DNA from: Rhabdornis inornatus
Taxonomy: Eukaryota; Chordata; Aves; Passeriformes; Rhabdornithidae
NCBI GenBank assembly: GCA_013397075.1
Contig: VWZS01009933.1
Location: 405,741-469,740, forward strand
Direction: 5' to 3'
Length of the DNA: 64,000 nt
The translations under genes and the position numbers were made by a program. How positions within the stretch are numbered: position 1 is the stretch's first letter; each line of letters opens with the position of its first letter. The notes under the pieces were generated by a model, which saw nothing but the letters and a program-made list of their open reading frames with translations, was not told where the DNA came from and ran no database searches. Positions 46,001 through 60,754 of this stretch are shown here, piece after piece.

Positions 46001-49000
46001 AGTATCGTGTATAGCAACTTGGACCTGCCATTTCTAGGCAGATCAGCTTTGTCCTGAACATATACTGAGAACTGACTTGTTGCATATGCATTGTGTTATG
46101 TGGGCTTTGCTTGCTGGGTGGTGACCTTGTTGATCACAGCACGGGAGGCTCAGGGTATATCTCTGGTGCTGTGGGAAGAGGCTGTGCAGATGATGGGTAC
46201 CACTGTGAGCAATGCAGTCTGACATCAGACTACATTGAGCAGATGCGTCACTGGCGTTTGCTCTGAGTCCAGCGGTAGAGTCTTTGGTTTTGCACAGGTA
46301 CTGTGGCCACCATAAGTTATTCAATAGAGTTTTGGACCTCCAAAGCTGGGGCTTTGAAATTTGAGGTTAGCAATAATGGGGGACCCCACATGAGAGGTCT
46401 CCATTACTAGGGAAGTATCCATTTCTGCTATTGCCTAGGGCAGTAAGAGTCTGGAGAAGTAAGAATTTGTTCACAAAGATAGTGAGCAAAGGGGGGTTTG
46501 AGAGTGGGGACTGGATGCCCCTGAAATCTCACAGGTGACTGTCAGGCAGGAGACAACACTGAAGGGTGTTAGCAAAGGGAGGTCTACCTTAGCCCGGTAG
46601 CAGCCATCTGAAACACTACTGCAGGGGGGAGCAACTTCGGAAATCTAAAGAGGAAAGTTAAATCAGTGTTGAAATGGGAGTTCTTTTGAGGGGCCAGGAG
46701 TAAACATAACTATCTGAGGGTGACAAGCTGTCAGGGTGAGCAAGCCATGGGAAGCAGCAAAGGGGGATTTTGTGAGTGAATAATTGAAAGCAAAATTGGA
46801 AGACTTCATAGATTAAGAGTTAACAGGAGTGTGTGAAACAGAAAGATTTGTGTAGAATATATTTGGCCCTTTTTCTAGGCCTATAAATAACCTCCGTATC
46901 CTTTACAATATGTTCCTCTCAAACATCTAAGGAGTCAACATTCCTTTGGCGTTAAAGAAAATCCTCTTTTGTCCCCAGAACTGCTTTTTAAATTGATAAT
47001 ACTGCTGAGGTGTTTTCTTCCTTGACCACCCTATGATTACAGAAGAAATTAGATTCCTCAGACTCTGCTCTTCAGCAGGGACTCTGGCAATCGTAATTCA
47101 CACACACTTTTTGATACTAGACATTTGTCTGCTGGTTTCCTTTAATACAACAGAAGGTGTATTGATCACATTTATTGAATGCTCCAGAGAATGCATGCAC
47201 GTAATCACCGAAATTCTCTCTGTTTGGGTTTTCCTATTATAGATTTGTAACTGAAAATGCAATTCCTTTGTTCTTAGGGGTGGGAGTATTTGCTATGCCC
47301 TTGTATCTCTGAGTGCTTTCATGTGTCTGGTGGAGCACTTAACTGCTCTGTCGTTCCTCTAAGGATATTCCAGTTTGTTTAAATCCAGGTCTCCAGCATT
47401 CTTCAATAATCACTTGGAGCCAAGCTGCCTGGAAGAGGTTTGGTTCATTGGGTGCCTGACTGTCCAGCACCACATGGTGTAAACTACTGCAGAGCACAGT
47501 GTTCAATTACAAACAGCTTTCATCCTGGAGTTGCCCATATCCATGGCTCCTGTTCTGAAGGTGATATATTTTAGCTTAATATTTCTTCTGTCAAAACACA
47601 GAGAATCAGAGGTTCTCTGTGCCTTTCTGGAAATGAGGTCAGTCAGCCTTGCTGGTAGGAAATCTACTCATATTCCTCAATCAGGCAAAGTAAGGCTGAG
47701 ATGAGCTAAGTATCAGTCGAGACACCAGAATATATTCTGGGAGAATTTCCCTGCATAGAAATTTTTCTTCCTCATTGTTTTTTCCCTCCTGGAATTTTAT
47801 TGTGTTTGGTGTCCTTAACTAAATACATTCTTAGTTAAGTGCCTATGTTTTAGCTATCCTTATGCTTGCATTGCTAACACTTTGTGTCTTCTTTCTTATG
47901 CTGACATAAAAGCTTGCTGTGGTTTTGTTAAAAGCTTGAACATATGAGTATGCATTTCAGTACTTACCCAGGACATTTTTAACTTTTGCCTAAATTGGTC
48001 ATATCAATGCAGACCCAGAAAAAATATCAAACTGAAAAATGTGTATTACTTACTACAGCAATAACTTTTAAAAGGGCCTTGATTATGGTAAGTAGAGCAT
48101 AATATTATTGTCTCTAAGGAGGTAAAACAGATTGATAAGCAGCAACTGCAGAACAATATATTTTGGTAAAAAAATGAGAGATCTCTATAACGTTCACTTT
48201 CCACAGCCTCAGGAGAGTAAAATGCAGTATACCACAATGATAAATTTCTGAGTGTTTCCCAGTCCATTTTTCAGCTTGCTGAAGAAGGAAAGTAATGTGC
48301 AGAGTATTGTATAACTTTTATCATCATGAAATAAAATATTTTCTCGGTTTTCTGGATTAGAAAACTTAAAATATTTTTTAACTCCCAAGTTTTAAAGGAT
48401 GACTTTTTGGTTTCGTTGTCAGCATTCCTGGTATTTGTAATATTTCCTTGAATGTATGGTTGATCTCTTTGGGAACCTAATTTCTTGTTTTGTGGGTGAT
48501 AATTTTAACTCTCATAAGAAATTTTCAAAGTAAATATTTTTTTAAAAAACCAAACAACTGTCAAACAAAAAACAAAACCCACTTGAGTCAGTCATTACTG
48601 TTGTGATGTCAAAGGTCACTCATCAAGCTTTTGAAAAAACTTGAGTCAACTGGTCTTTGGAAAATGTTCAAGACAGCAGTTCCTCAAAGTTGTTTTAGTT
48701 TCGAGACATATATTCCTAGAAGTTCCACTTTTGTGAATTTTACAAAGAAATGCACCTCTAACACTGCTCAGTGTTGTCATTAAATCAATGTTCACAGGAG
48801 ATAAATACTCTTTATCTGGCACTGAAGACTGGAGAAATCTCAGGGAAACTAGTGAAAATATTTGTCCTTAGTGGTTTCTCAGGATAGAAGTCAGCAAAAC
48901 ATGCTTCAGAGGAAGGTGTTTAAAAGTTCAAATTCTATTATGTAAAATAATGAAGTAATTTTCTTAACAGGAGAGAGTGTTGTTTGATAGCTTCAGAATG

Positions 49001-52000
49001 TTTTGATCTTGATATTTAGAGGCCTTCCTACATTTTTTCACTCTTAAGAATGCCTTGTCTTATTAAAGACTTTGTGTAAATATTAATTATTAATATGTTT
49101 TTTAATTTTATGCAGAGTTCCCTTTCTCTATTTTGACAGTAAGCAATTATGTCTGGTTGACTTTGCATTTAAAGCAACAAATTGTTCTGAAAGTCTCCTC
49201 ACCCTGCCCCCTGCATGTAGTTTATATAGGCCTTTATTTCATTTTTCCCTTTTCTAGAAATCTTTCCATTTTTTTTCCATTATTTTGCGTATTTTGTGAT
49301 TATCTCCTTTTTAATATAGGCCTGGCAAATTATATTATATTATAGGAGTTGGTGCGCAGTGCTGGCTTCTTATTAGCAAGAAAGACTGGAATCAGTGCTA
49401 ATACCCACTGTTAGTTCAAGTGACATTTTCACAGGTGACCATCTTTGTTCTTGCTGCCCCTTTGTGCTGACAGCACGGTCTTCTTTCACTGCCCACTGTG
49501 GTACTCAGGTCTTCTCCTTCAGTGGTTACAGATGACAGATGAATCACACACGAGCAGCACAAATTGCTGTCTCCCTCTATTTTCAATCTCAGTTCCTAAA
49601 GCAGAAATTTGTCTTCTGTCTTGCTCCATGCTGTTCTGTATAAGAGTCTTCCCCATCATCCCTGTATGAAGTTAAATGTCTCTGTGCAGATCATGTGTTT
49701 TTTATTCCTCAGATTTTTTTAAACTCTGACATAGTCCAGCCTGAAAAGTTTTGGTTATATAGCACCTTGTCCCATCAATTCCCTTGACAAAGAATTGGGC
49801 TGAAACCTGAAACAAAAATAAAATAAACAAATGAAGAAAACATTGGGGGTGAACTTAGTTTAATTTCTGCTTTCCAAGTTTCAGGTTAGTTTTCCAAATA
49901 TAGTTTTCCATTTAAGTAGTGAAAGGAGGAAAATTTCTCAGACATTGAGATCATAAGGATAGTAATTTTGCTGCAGGTAACATTTGTCAGATGGAAGAGG
50001 GGGTAATGAAAAACAAGATTAAATATCAGAGAAAAATGGGTGTAGATCAAGAAAAAACTGTGGAAAATGATGACAAATTACAGAGATTGCATACTATACT
50101 GTCTTATTTCTCAAGGGAATGTATATAGTCAATAGGTGAAAGAGTTATAATTTTTGAAGCATCTGATGCTATTTAAAAGTGTTGAGCTATAATACTCTAT
50201 GCAGAAATGGGTTGTTTAAGCTTCATCAGCTCATGTGAGATAGGCATGTATTTAAGTGTACTTCTGAATTAAATATTCAGTTGTTATTTCTACAGCTGGT
50301 CTGCTATTACTTTGAACAGGGCTTGATACTATCCAGTTCCATGAACCTCTCTGTGCTCTCTTGAGCCACATTTTGGCACATGGAGAAAGTGCTGTGTAGT
50401 AGAACTGAAACCCACTTTTCCTGGCAGAAGTGAGACTTCATGTTCTGGATTTCTGCAATCCTTGGGTCAGAGGTGCCTCTGCACACTTTGCCGAATATCA
50501 GACAGAAGGGAGGGTAATACAGTGAAGACTGCAGGATGGTATTTCATGCTGAGTCTTGGCCACCATGTTCTAATAAAAGTCTTGCCTAGGAAATCCACCA
50601 GTTCACACTGCTGAATGAACACACAGCACTATGATTCATATTTTTGTTTTGGGGTGTGTTTACAACGTCATGGTGAATGACTGTGCCTCAAACCTCTACC
50701 ACTAACATGCAGAATAACTTCTGATCTACATAAGAGACTCTAGTTCAAGCAGTCTATGGAGGGCGTACACAATGACAGGTATTGAGAAATGTGCCCTTTT
50801 TAAAATCTGACCCCGTAGGAGACTGAGCTGGGGACTGTGCCATGTGTGAGTAAAAGCCTCTGACACAGAATGCTCAGCACAAACATGCAGGATGATGGAT
50901 CAGTGAGAATCTGAAGGCAATTGGTGATAAGGAAGCCTGATCTGGCACATTTCACTTTCATTACAAGAAATTAATTCCCTGTTCAACTGCACCAAAATAA
51001 CAGCTCTTTTGCCTGCCTGGTAATTTGTCTCTTGCATATTTGCATCTCATTGTTTTTTTCTCTGCACTTAATGGCCCAGCTGCCTTTAGCACAGGATAAA
51101 GTAAAATGGGTATCAGCAAAGCACATCCATTTTATAGTAATGGAGTGTCTAATATACTTGTTGCTTCTTGAGCTTCTCGTTTGTATTGGTAATCTCCTAT
51201 TAGTTCCAGGAATGCTCTGCCTCTTTCCTTCTTCACTCTCTTCCCTATTAGTTAAAGTACAGGTTTGTTAAATCAAATTTCCACATCAGCCTTCTTCTAC
51301 TGAAATATCACCTATTATTGAAAAGTTCCTACATCCCTTCAGACATTCTGAATTGGTGCCTACAAAATCATCAAACAAGAGGAAGTGGAAAGAACAGCAA
51401 GGTAGGGAGCAAATAGCTAGTACAATTTAAGCAAGAAACATCTTTTGTTCCATTGCTGTTCACCTAAAAGCTTCCTATCACTAAATTAATGCTTTACATA
51501 TCTGTTACTTCCTTGCAATGACCATAAACGTTCTTTTCACATCATGATTTGTATGCCCTGAAAGTCCTGCTTTAGCCAACAGGAAAACCAGCCAGACCCT
51601 ACTACTTAAAAACATGCTGTTTCTCTGAGCCTTCAATGAAAATAATTAGCACAGTGGGGGAATTAAATAAACAAATTGCTAACTCTTTTATTTGGATAGC
51701 TGATAAGAATTTAAGATCTTAATTGGGAAGAAATATCAATGTTAGGGCAGTGATTCATGACAGAACTCTGTTGACTTACCAGGGATAAGTCTGAAGCTGC
51801 TTCATTTAGGGCAGAGAGAGTCAAATAGCTGGAGACAGCTTTCTTGGTCATAAACCAGAGGAAAATTAGGCCAACTTAGGCTGTATGAAATTTGAATTAA
51901 AGGTTGGAATCCAGACTTGTTCTGCACTGGATTGTGTTGTGTGAAAACACTGCAGCAAAACGGAGTTGAAGAACAGCTCTCTCACCGAAGTGTCACCAAG

Positions 52001-54127
52001 GAATACCATGGTTGCCTTCTTTATGTAGTACTGCTGGGCAGCCTCAGCAGGTTCAGTATCAACACTGGACTCACTAGAAGTTAGTGGTAAATGTAAGTTT
52101 TTCTTAGGCAGAATATATTGAAGTTTACATTTTCTATACTGATTTTTTTCTCTAGATTATCTTTCTTTGAAAGTATTCATTTTTCCAGTTTTGTTTTTAA
52201 TATCAATGTTTCTCCTATTCTATTCATTTTCTCTTTTGACCTGAAACTACTTTTTGTGACTACTTTGCTCTTATCAGACTGTAGCATTTGTGATCAATTT
52301 CTTTGCAGAAAAAGTAAACTGAACTGCATGTTTTGATCCCTGTTTTTTCCAGCCTTAAAATGACATTACTAGTTCTTTTACTCACACCAGTCAAGCAGTA
52401 TTGAAAACGTCTTGACATTTCTACTTTTTGCTTTGACATTCATTAGTCTAAATCAAGTGACAAATCTGTGGATAGAACAAGTGGATTAATTAATTTCACA
52501 TTTCACATTTCACCTTCTCAGAATTTGTTATCATAAAAAAAAAAGTTATATGCTGTAGATCGTGAGTTTGTTATAAAACATGAAAACCATTAAAGCCACA
52601 TTTACAATTTGTTGCATATTAATGGACATAAAAGGAGTTTCTTATTTGCCACATGACATAGTGTTGAATCCTGAACTGAACTTACAGGAACATGGTATAG
52701 AAAGGAAGAGTAATCCAGCTCAAATTCTCACTGGTGTCACTGGTGGATTGGAGTCTCTGGAGTCTCCACAGCTCATGAGCAGGAGGACTGACAAAAGGCC
52801 AACCATAAATACCTAAAAGCACAGAGATAACATAGCCAGAAGATGAGTTGAGGGGGAAAATGAAACCTGGAGGCAGTCATGAGAGAAACTGTTGCAAATT
52901 TAGGTGAAGAGCTAACTAGTTGAACATATGTACACAATTGGAATGTGTTTCGATTTGAGCTTAGTATGAGATTTTTATGTACTATGAGAATTTTAAAGAC
53001 TTTTTTCTCCACGCCTTCTGAGGGTGCTAAGCTCCTTTTCTGGATAACAAGGCGGAGGAAAGGGATGACTGGGAAAAAAAACGAAAGAAAACAACAAAAA
53101 GCCTTGGCACATCGGGAGACTCCACAGAATTTTTTAAATGCAAGAAATGTGGAAAAACTGTAGATAAATTGTTTAACTTCACTCTTTTTCTTAGCCCATA
53201 GCTGTTTGTCCTAACTTCAGAGGAGATGCCCACCAGGATTTAGCTGGAAGGGATCATGCAGTCCAAGAAAGAGTAAAAGAGAACTGCAGTGTTGAGGATG
53301 TCCTGGGCTTTCTTTAGCAGGTACTTGTAATATTTATCATTAATGTGCAAAGGATAAGAGCTATTTGCTTGCTTGCTTTTAAATTATAAATATGAGTCTT
53401 TCAATGTTGGTGAACAGTGGTTTGAAATAATAGTATTTTTAGTGTGCAACTGTTATTTCTCTACAGAAAATCAGAAAATTTCTTTTATCAGAAGAGAGAA
53501 GGAAAGAGATCAGAGCTCAGCAGATCTCTACCTCCTCACTCGCTAATTGCCCAAAGAGGAAGAGCTTCATTCCTACTGCCTTCATCTCAAGCAACCCTGT
53601 GCCGTGGGCTCCACCCATGTCATGCCACAGACATTTGCACATTTTTCAAATTCCTGACTGCAGAAAAATGTGGAAACAAAGTCTTTGATGGACACATAAA
53701 TAGTATTTTGTTGTTCTGAGGTTATGCCTTCACTAATTTTCAGGTGTCTCCTTATGGTTGGGCAAAAGGAAATTCTTTTTCCCATTGCACACTGGGAGCT
53801 TAAATAAGGATGATTTTCTTTGAAGAGCAGATAAAAAATTAAAGAATATAGAGAAAAGGGATGCAAAGGATGATAGTGCACAGTGGGTGAGATAAATTAT
53901 TCTCAAATACATAAATTGATCCACCTCACTAGCTATTAATATAGCTCTTGTAGAACTATTGCAGAACTAGAACATCCCCCTACTGTAACAACCCTGATAA
54001 ACCTCTTCTTATCAAGGATCCTAGTTTAAAGGAAACTATGAACATTTAGCTAAAATATTTCCTATAGTTTGTCAACTTGTTTAAAAAAGAAAAAAGAGGG
54101 GCAGGAGGGTTTAGAAGGTGGTGTCTT
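43047..54127. other. 11-kb AT-rich non-coding stretch
   Basis: No retroelement is recognised. A less AT-rich block at about 46040-46760 contains a 93-codon minus-strand frame without a recognisable domain. CCAATAAATATGG at about 43135 followed by a GC-richer patch (43190-43265) could be a decayed LTR end. A short ATTTCAC repeat lies at about 52494-52512. Remaining open frames are short. Confidence 0.45.
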
Positions 54128-54285
54128 GCCTAGTGAGGCTGTGGAGATTACATCTGTGGAAGTTTTCAAAACCCAGGTGGACAAGCCTGTGGGCAACCTG
54201 CTCTAGCAGATGCTGCTTTAAGCAGGTTAGATATAAATCTTGAGCAGTCCTATTCAAACTTAATTGTTCTGTGATTTTGTCATGA
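54128..54285 (+). mobile_element. CR1 LINE 3' fragment, plus strand
   Basis: The sequence follows the CR1 3' end in sense orientation: GTGAGGCTGTGGAGATTAC, TTTTCAAAACCCAGGTGGAC, GGGCAACCTGCTCTAGCAGATGC, ending near TTGTTCTGTGATTTTGTCA. It is diverged and 5'-truncated, with no coding capacity. It is the only CR1 piece in the window on the plus strand. Confidence 0.87.
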
Positions 54286-57106
54286 CATTTGGTGCTTTGT
54301 GAATGCACCAGTTGTGCGGGATAAAAGAAGGATGATGCCCAAGCAGCATTGAAAAGCCTGCATTCCAGATTAAACCAATAGAAATGCTGTCAGCCTACCT
54401 TACTTGCCAGCAGACCTTATCTCTGAAAACTCATATAATTTGTCGTAATAAAGTGGCTGGTCTAAGTGCATTTGCAACTCTAAAAATAACATTTCTTTTC
54501 AAAATTAGTGTATTTTCAATTAAGGCCCTCTTGCCTATTACAAAACAGGAAACATATACAATAACTACTAATTGTTCTGTCATGGAAAAATATATTAATT
54601 TATCTGAGAAAGGTAAGAATAGAGCTCTCTGTAAGTACATAAGTTATGTGTGTGAAAGCTTTGAAACAAAGCATGAAGAAGATCGAAAATTGGTTAAACA
54701 TAAACCGGAGGAAGGTGGCAAGATGAAGGAGGTGAGATATAGTCATCAAGGAGCAATACTGCCCATGGTGTTGTTTATCTTTCCAAATGTTAAGAAATTA
54801 TGAAGATTTCTGAAGGTAATCTGTTGAGAAATCATCTTTGTCACTGTTCAAAGATGCAGAAGCTGCTTGGAAAATAGGTGAAGTTGTGCTGTACGTGAAT
54901 TGATAATATGTATACAGCTGCTGCACAAAAATGACTGAATTTATTGTGAGAGAAGTATTATGCTCCTTCTCACTAATTATGGATTTATTAATTCTGATAA
55001 CTTTTCTTAATCTAACCACTTTTGGCTATTCTGTGCCGTGTAGATACTCTTCTGTGTGGGGGATGCTCACTGCCATCCTGCCTGGTTGAGCCCTATGACA
55101 ATCTGTGCAGAACACCAGACCATTTAGGAGGTAACACTTCCCTAGGCCATGCCAGGCTTGGACCCCCAATTCCATTACCGCTCTCCAGGCACAGAGAAGA
55201 GTGATGAGGATACTGGTAATTTACTAAGCCATGCTGTCGCTTGTAGCTGTGCCTTGAAATTTCTAGCTTGAAAATTATAAATGCTTGCAAGACCAGACTT
55301 ACAGCTTGTAAAGGAATTTTATCTATGGAAAAGTCCAGGACTGGTCCAGCCGAGAAATCCGTGCCATAAATAGAGGGATGGAAATGATGGAGTTGCCCAA
55401 AAAATAAAGAACTTTAATGGATAAAATAACAAACGTAGAAAACACATAGTATCAGGGGCAACCTTCAAAGACCCAGGGGTCTCTGCAGGTGAAGCCAGTC
55501 CCCTGTCTACCCCCATCAGACCCATTTCCACAGAAAAGTGCAAAAAATGAACCCACTAGTAAACAAATTATGCATCTTTCCTGAAAAAGTAGAACCAAGA
55601 AAATAGCAGTTATGGAAGAATTTTGTAAAACAGGAAGAATAGAAACTTTGAGAGGGAAAAGGGTAATCTAATAATTAATTTCTATCTTTAGATTTGCACT
55701 TATACAGGTTATAGCTGTCATTTGAGGAGAAACAAACAGACCAGTTTTTTATGTAATAATTTGGTTTGGATTATTTTTTACTTAATAGTCTCTGGACTTT
55801 GAGATGATGTCTGTTAGTATTTATTCAACCTGTGAAACAGTTGCCTTGATCACTGTGTTGTGGGCTGGGGGTGCTTGGAGGGTTTATTTGTTGGTTTGGT
55901 ATTTTTTTTCCCTGAAATGTTGCATATCTCTGAAAAACAAAGCTTCAGTGTTTGGAACCAAGCTTTCAAAACTGGAGATAAGATCACAGGAGCTTCTCTA
56001 ACTTCTTAGGCTTAGCAGCACTGAATACTTTATTTATTGCAAATTATTTGCTCAGTTGTCATAATGAAAACAACCTTCCTGATCTCCTTCAATGCAAATA
56101 TAATCAAGACAGATGGTGACATCACCAAGAGACTTTTCTCTGAAAGGTCAATCTGTTTCATAATTAGGAGACCTCATTAGCCAAGAGCTGTCATTCTAAT
56201 TCCAAAGCTTGCACCTTTGTAGTAGGGGAAATGCCAAGTTGCACACAGACTTACTGACTTTAATCACCTTTCAGCAATATTACTTCCTTCCAGTAGGTTC
56301 CTGCATTGCTTTTCCCTATATGCTCCTAAGAACTTGTATTTTAATATTTGCTCTTTGCAACATGACTAATTAATCTAAATTAAATTCGACACATTTAGAC
56401 TTGAAGTCTGGGTTCTGAAATTTGATCTATCTGTGCAAATAGTTATTTTGCCTCAGCTAAACTGAGGCAAACACAAGCACAAACTATTCTATTGAGAGAC
56501 CAGCAAATTAAACTGCAGTGGCATAGGAAGATATGAATAGCCCTTACTGGGACTTGCTTTATTTAAGCAACTTCAGTACCATACATAATGTTACGTAATA
56601 CATTTAGGCTCGGTGATACATTGCACAGATGCTTATATCAAAACCCCAGATGTACATTTTACAAGAATTTAGATCTAAATGTTGTTTGTTGTTTGTTTAC
56701 TCTGGTAGGTAAATCTATAATAGTTTCTCCTTTCTCATTTATCTTTCAGACCATTAAAAAGATGGTACCCTCACCACCATTTCTTTTATTATAAGAGGCA
56801 TGTTCACAGGTAGTGTCAATATAGAAGAGCTAGTCATAGAAACCAGGTGGGTGGATGGGCTGCCAGCCAGCCTAATCAAGCTGAGATCATAGGCACAAGA
56901 CACTGCCCTCCTCCAGTGTTTTCTCACCATGCTATCCCTCACAAAGAACTTCTCAAAATACACAGCATTATAGCACTGGGCTCTGAACTCCTAGGGGACA
57001 GCTTTAACTTTGTTTGACAAGCAAGTAAAATCATCTATAAAGGTTATTTCTAGGGGTGAAATATCTGCACCTGAGGAGGTTGATGAAGTGCCATATTTAG
57101 GGATTT

Positions 57107-57109
<3 letters not shown>

Positions 57110-57138
<29 letters not shown>
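57110..57138. repeat. (TA)n microsatellite
   Basis: An uninterrupted TA dinucleotide run of about 14 units. Its purity suggests it may vary in length between individuals. Confidence 0.95.
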
Positions 57139-57141
<3 letters not shown>

Positions 57142-60100
57142 CAGGGTAACCCTATTATTTCCTTCCAGTTTTATTCTTAAATTAAAACTGGATACACAAC
57201 ATGTTTGCACAATCAGGTTATTTGCAGGGAAACTTATCCATCATCTTTTTACACTCTGCCTGATGGCAATCATTGTGTTAGCCCATCACTTTTGTCAACA
57301 CCAACCCAATGTGTATTTGAATTACTTGTGCTTTAGAAACTCTATACTATATTAGTGAGATACTTTGGTTTTCTTTAGCTGTAGACATTTTAGCATCAAA
57401 TTAGCCCAGCTCTACAGTAGACCTTTTCGTTTTAACAGGGTTTTATAAGATAATTAGAGTATCATTGGAGATTACTAATTCCTGTCTGCTCTTTAGAAAT
57501 CCATCCTAAGAGAATCCTCCAGTTTCAAAACGACTCTTCTTATTTTAAATCAATTTGAGATGTCCAGTTTAAACTCTCCATGAGAAAAGTTCCCTGATGT
57601 GAACATGACCTTCAAGGTGAATAATCACAAAGGGTATGTCTTGTACTTTAAATGTTGCTGCTGAAAAGCTTCTTGATATTACTTTAATTAGTAGTTGTTT
57701 ATTTAGTTGCCTTTAAGGGTTACATGTTTCAAGGTGGCCTGGCCCTCTGAGCAATACTGCTTTTTCCTCCCACCACTTTCCAGGTAAGAGGCAGGGCTAT
57801 GGCACAGTTCGTTATATGAGTGATCTATTAAGATGGGAACTGCAAAGGCCAGAATTGCTTCCAAGAGGAGCAGAAGGCAGGTAAAGTTTGGATGGTTGGT
57901 CTGGGTTTTGTTTTCCTTCTCTTCTTAAGACAAAATCCTGAAAGACCTGATGAAAAAACAGAGTTGAAAGGAGTTGAAGGAAGTGTATGAGTTTAAAGAG
58001 AAATAGATGAGAAATTCCCTTTCTCATGAAAAGCAGGACTTCTGCTGGCTGTTATTTTTCTTCTTATCAGAGACTGGGAGATTCTGTCTTTTGTCTAAAT
58101 GTTATTTTCTGTAACTAAATTCAATCACAAGAAAGGAAGACAGAGGAAATGACCTTCTGTCGTGGTCTGATGGATGCAATATGAAAATGTCAGATATTGC
58201 TCTTTTAAGAAATTTCAGTTGGGAAAAGATTGTGGGGAATGTTTTCTTTCAAACAACACATGAAGGAGGTAGACTCAAGCATACTTCAGGGTAGTAGGAG
58301 GGCTTTTTATGAAGGTTAGTAGACAGGTGGTATGATTGTTATGAGACAATGTAGGCAAATAAACTTCTGGAATGATCAAGAAGAAACCAAAAACTTTATT
58401 GGGTAAATAATGTAAACTTGGCTATTTGGTAAAAAATATTTTTTTAAAAAAACAGGGATTATTGGAGGGTTTTCTGTGTGGAACAATGGTTGCATCTTTT
58501 TTTGGTTCTTTGCCACACCACATTGAATCAAGTTCTCACATACCACTTGGCCTCACTTTTCTGCTCATGAAACCTCCTAGTAAACCTTGCCCTATACTCT
58601 AATTGCCAAGCTGCAACCAAAACAATGATTTCTTAGCAGAACTAGTAGATCACATTGAATTGTGGTAGAATTGTGAATATTTTAGCTTCCTAAACATTGT
58701 CATTTGTTTCAAGCTGAAGGAGCTTGTGTGAAACAATATAATAATCAGTGGGTTTGTGTATGTTTGTGGTTTGTTTTTCTGAACAGTTACTTTGATCCTG
58801 ATTAAATGTCCATGAAAGTTAATGGAAAGCTGGTTTTCCTTCTGTGACTTTTCTTTTTCTTTCTAACTGCTGCTCACTTAAAAATACTCATTTAAATTAA
58901 AGAATTTTCCCCACTCGTTCATCAGGAGAGATGTGTCTCAAATAACATTGTTTTGGCTAAATGTCTTACATTTTCTTTTGATTAGATTATAATTTTTGAT
59001 ATGTTTAAAATCTTACATTCTAATACTTAGAATTATGGCAAAAGTTTATCTGTTCTCTAGCACTAGCACTGAAGTCAGTAATTTTCATGACAGCAAATTG
59101 ATTGCTGAGAGAAGTAACACATTCACCCTAAAAGATTTTTAAGAATACTGGACTGTGCTAATTACTAATACTTAAAGAAAACATCTCTTTCACACCTTCC
59201 CATTCCTCAAATAATAATTTTTGCTTTAATTTTTGGTGTTTTAGTTTCACAGTGTTTTTTTAGTGCTTGGATGATGCAGACATAGTCCTCACACACTGCT
59301 CTCTCACTGGAATTTTCTTTTTTCACTGCCATTTATGATAATCTTGAAAACAAAATGTTGCATTATTTCAGAATTGCTAGTTATTCAAAATGGTGACTAC
59401 TAGGCCCTGCTCATTTAGGGAGCCATGTTCATGTGGTCAATTTGGACAGCCTCATACTAGCTCTGTCCAGATCCAAAATCAATTCTCACCCTAGTCTTGA
59501 GTGTTGCTACTTGCAGGCCTTGACCATGCTGTTATCTCCTGCTCCGAGTAGACTTCTCATAGTGAGGCTAATGCTTGCAGAGTCTAGATGTGAAACTGGA
59601 AAAGGGTCAGAGTGTTATTTTTGCCTTACTAACTACAGTCAGTGTAAGTATTTTGGGTTGGTTGGAGGGAATTGGCAATTATGCATCAGTATTTGCACTT
59701 CCAGCTCAACAGTTCAGTGACTGATACTACTTTGCTTTAGTTCTGCACGTCATTAGCAGTCCAAGCAACTAGAAACCTGAGCCTAAATAACTGTAAATGG
59801 ATAAAGTCAAGCAGAAAGACACAAATATCAGCATTTATAGAGCTGCAGACCATGAGAGCTAGAGTTACCTAGAGTCAGTATGTACTAAAAAAACTGTTAA
59901 AGCTGGTAAGAACTTCAATAGATAGATAATTGTAGTTCTCTCATAAACTTAAACCATGGGTAAAATCAGAAATGCTTTCATTAATGATGTTATGGACCAC
60001 TGTGTAGTGATGTTATCTTGTTGTGATGCAGTGCCATGGAAAGCATTCAAGGATTTCTTATACAGCAAGGAAAATAAGCATTAACAATCTTTAACATCTT

Positions 60101-60355
60101 TGATTCATGGGAGTACTATTGCTATAAGGAGTTCTCAGAGAGGAGGGTTTGCTTTGATTTCTCAGTTTTATTGACCATTAAAATAATTTTATGTGTTGAA
60201 ACCTCTGAATCAATTACATGAAAATTTAACTTTTCTTTTCTCTGTGTGTTGTGTGCTTGATGTGTTCCACATCTTCTCTGTCCTTGTCCCTCAGAAAAAA
60301 ATTCAGTTACTGTTGCAGGTAGTAGGATTTCGTTGCTAGTAAAAATGATGCTGAG

Positions 60356-60754
60356 TTAAGAAATGGTCACTGAACTGCATTGTTTGATGCCTAATTTCTG
60401 AGTAAGTGTTACCAAAACATAGCTTAAAATATTGTTACATCTAGGAGTCCAAACACCACTGCATACATACTTTTTCCTCATCCTAGAAAAATATTTGCCA
60501 AAAGATGAAATATAGTACACAGTACCAAGTAGACTTGGTGGTGCTGAAAGAAAAATGAGATGGGCAGTAGGCTTAACATTTCCAAGTTTACTGATCATCT
60601 TTGTCAGAAAAATGGGCCACAATGACACATATAGGTTGTCCAGTTTGCAAAGCGGGCAATTTGAGCAGTTGCCCAGACAAGAAACTGTTTCATGGTGCTG
60701 ATCAGGTATCATGACATCAAGACAGATGATTGAAGGAGCTGGGCCTGACACCAT
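60356..60754 (-). other. Unassigned 132-codon open frame
   Basis: The frame starts at ATG with G at +4 (CCATGG) and ends at TAA. The predicted protein has a Cys cluster C-X3-C-X2-C-X2-C at residues 26-36, with a further Cys at residue 11. I recognise no family, membrane segment or signal peptide, and there is no sign of flanking exons or promoter elements. The length is at the upper end of what chance gives in a window of this size. I list it only as a candidate to test, not as a gene. Confidence 0.12.

Noticed and set aside
54384..54803. 139-codon plus-strand frame
   Set aside because: It starts at a non-ATG codon, is AT-rich and Lys/Ile-rich, has no recognisable domain, and has an antisense frame across part of it.
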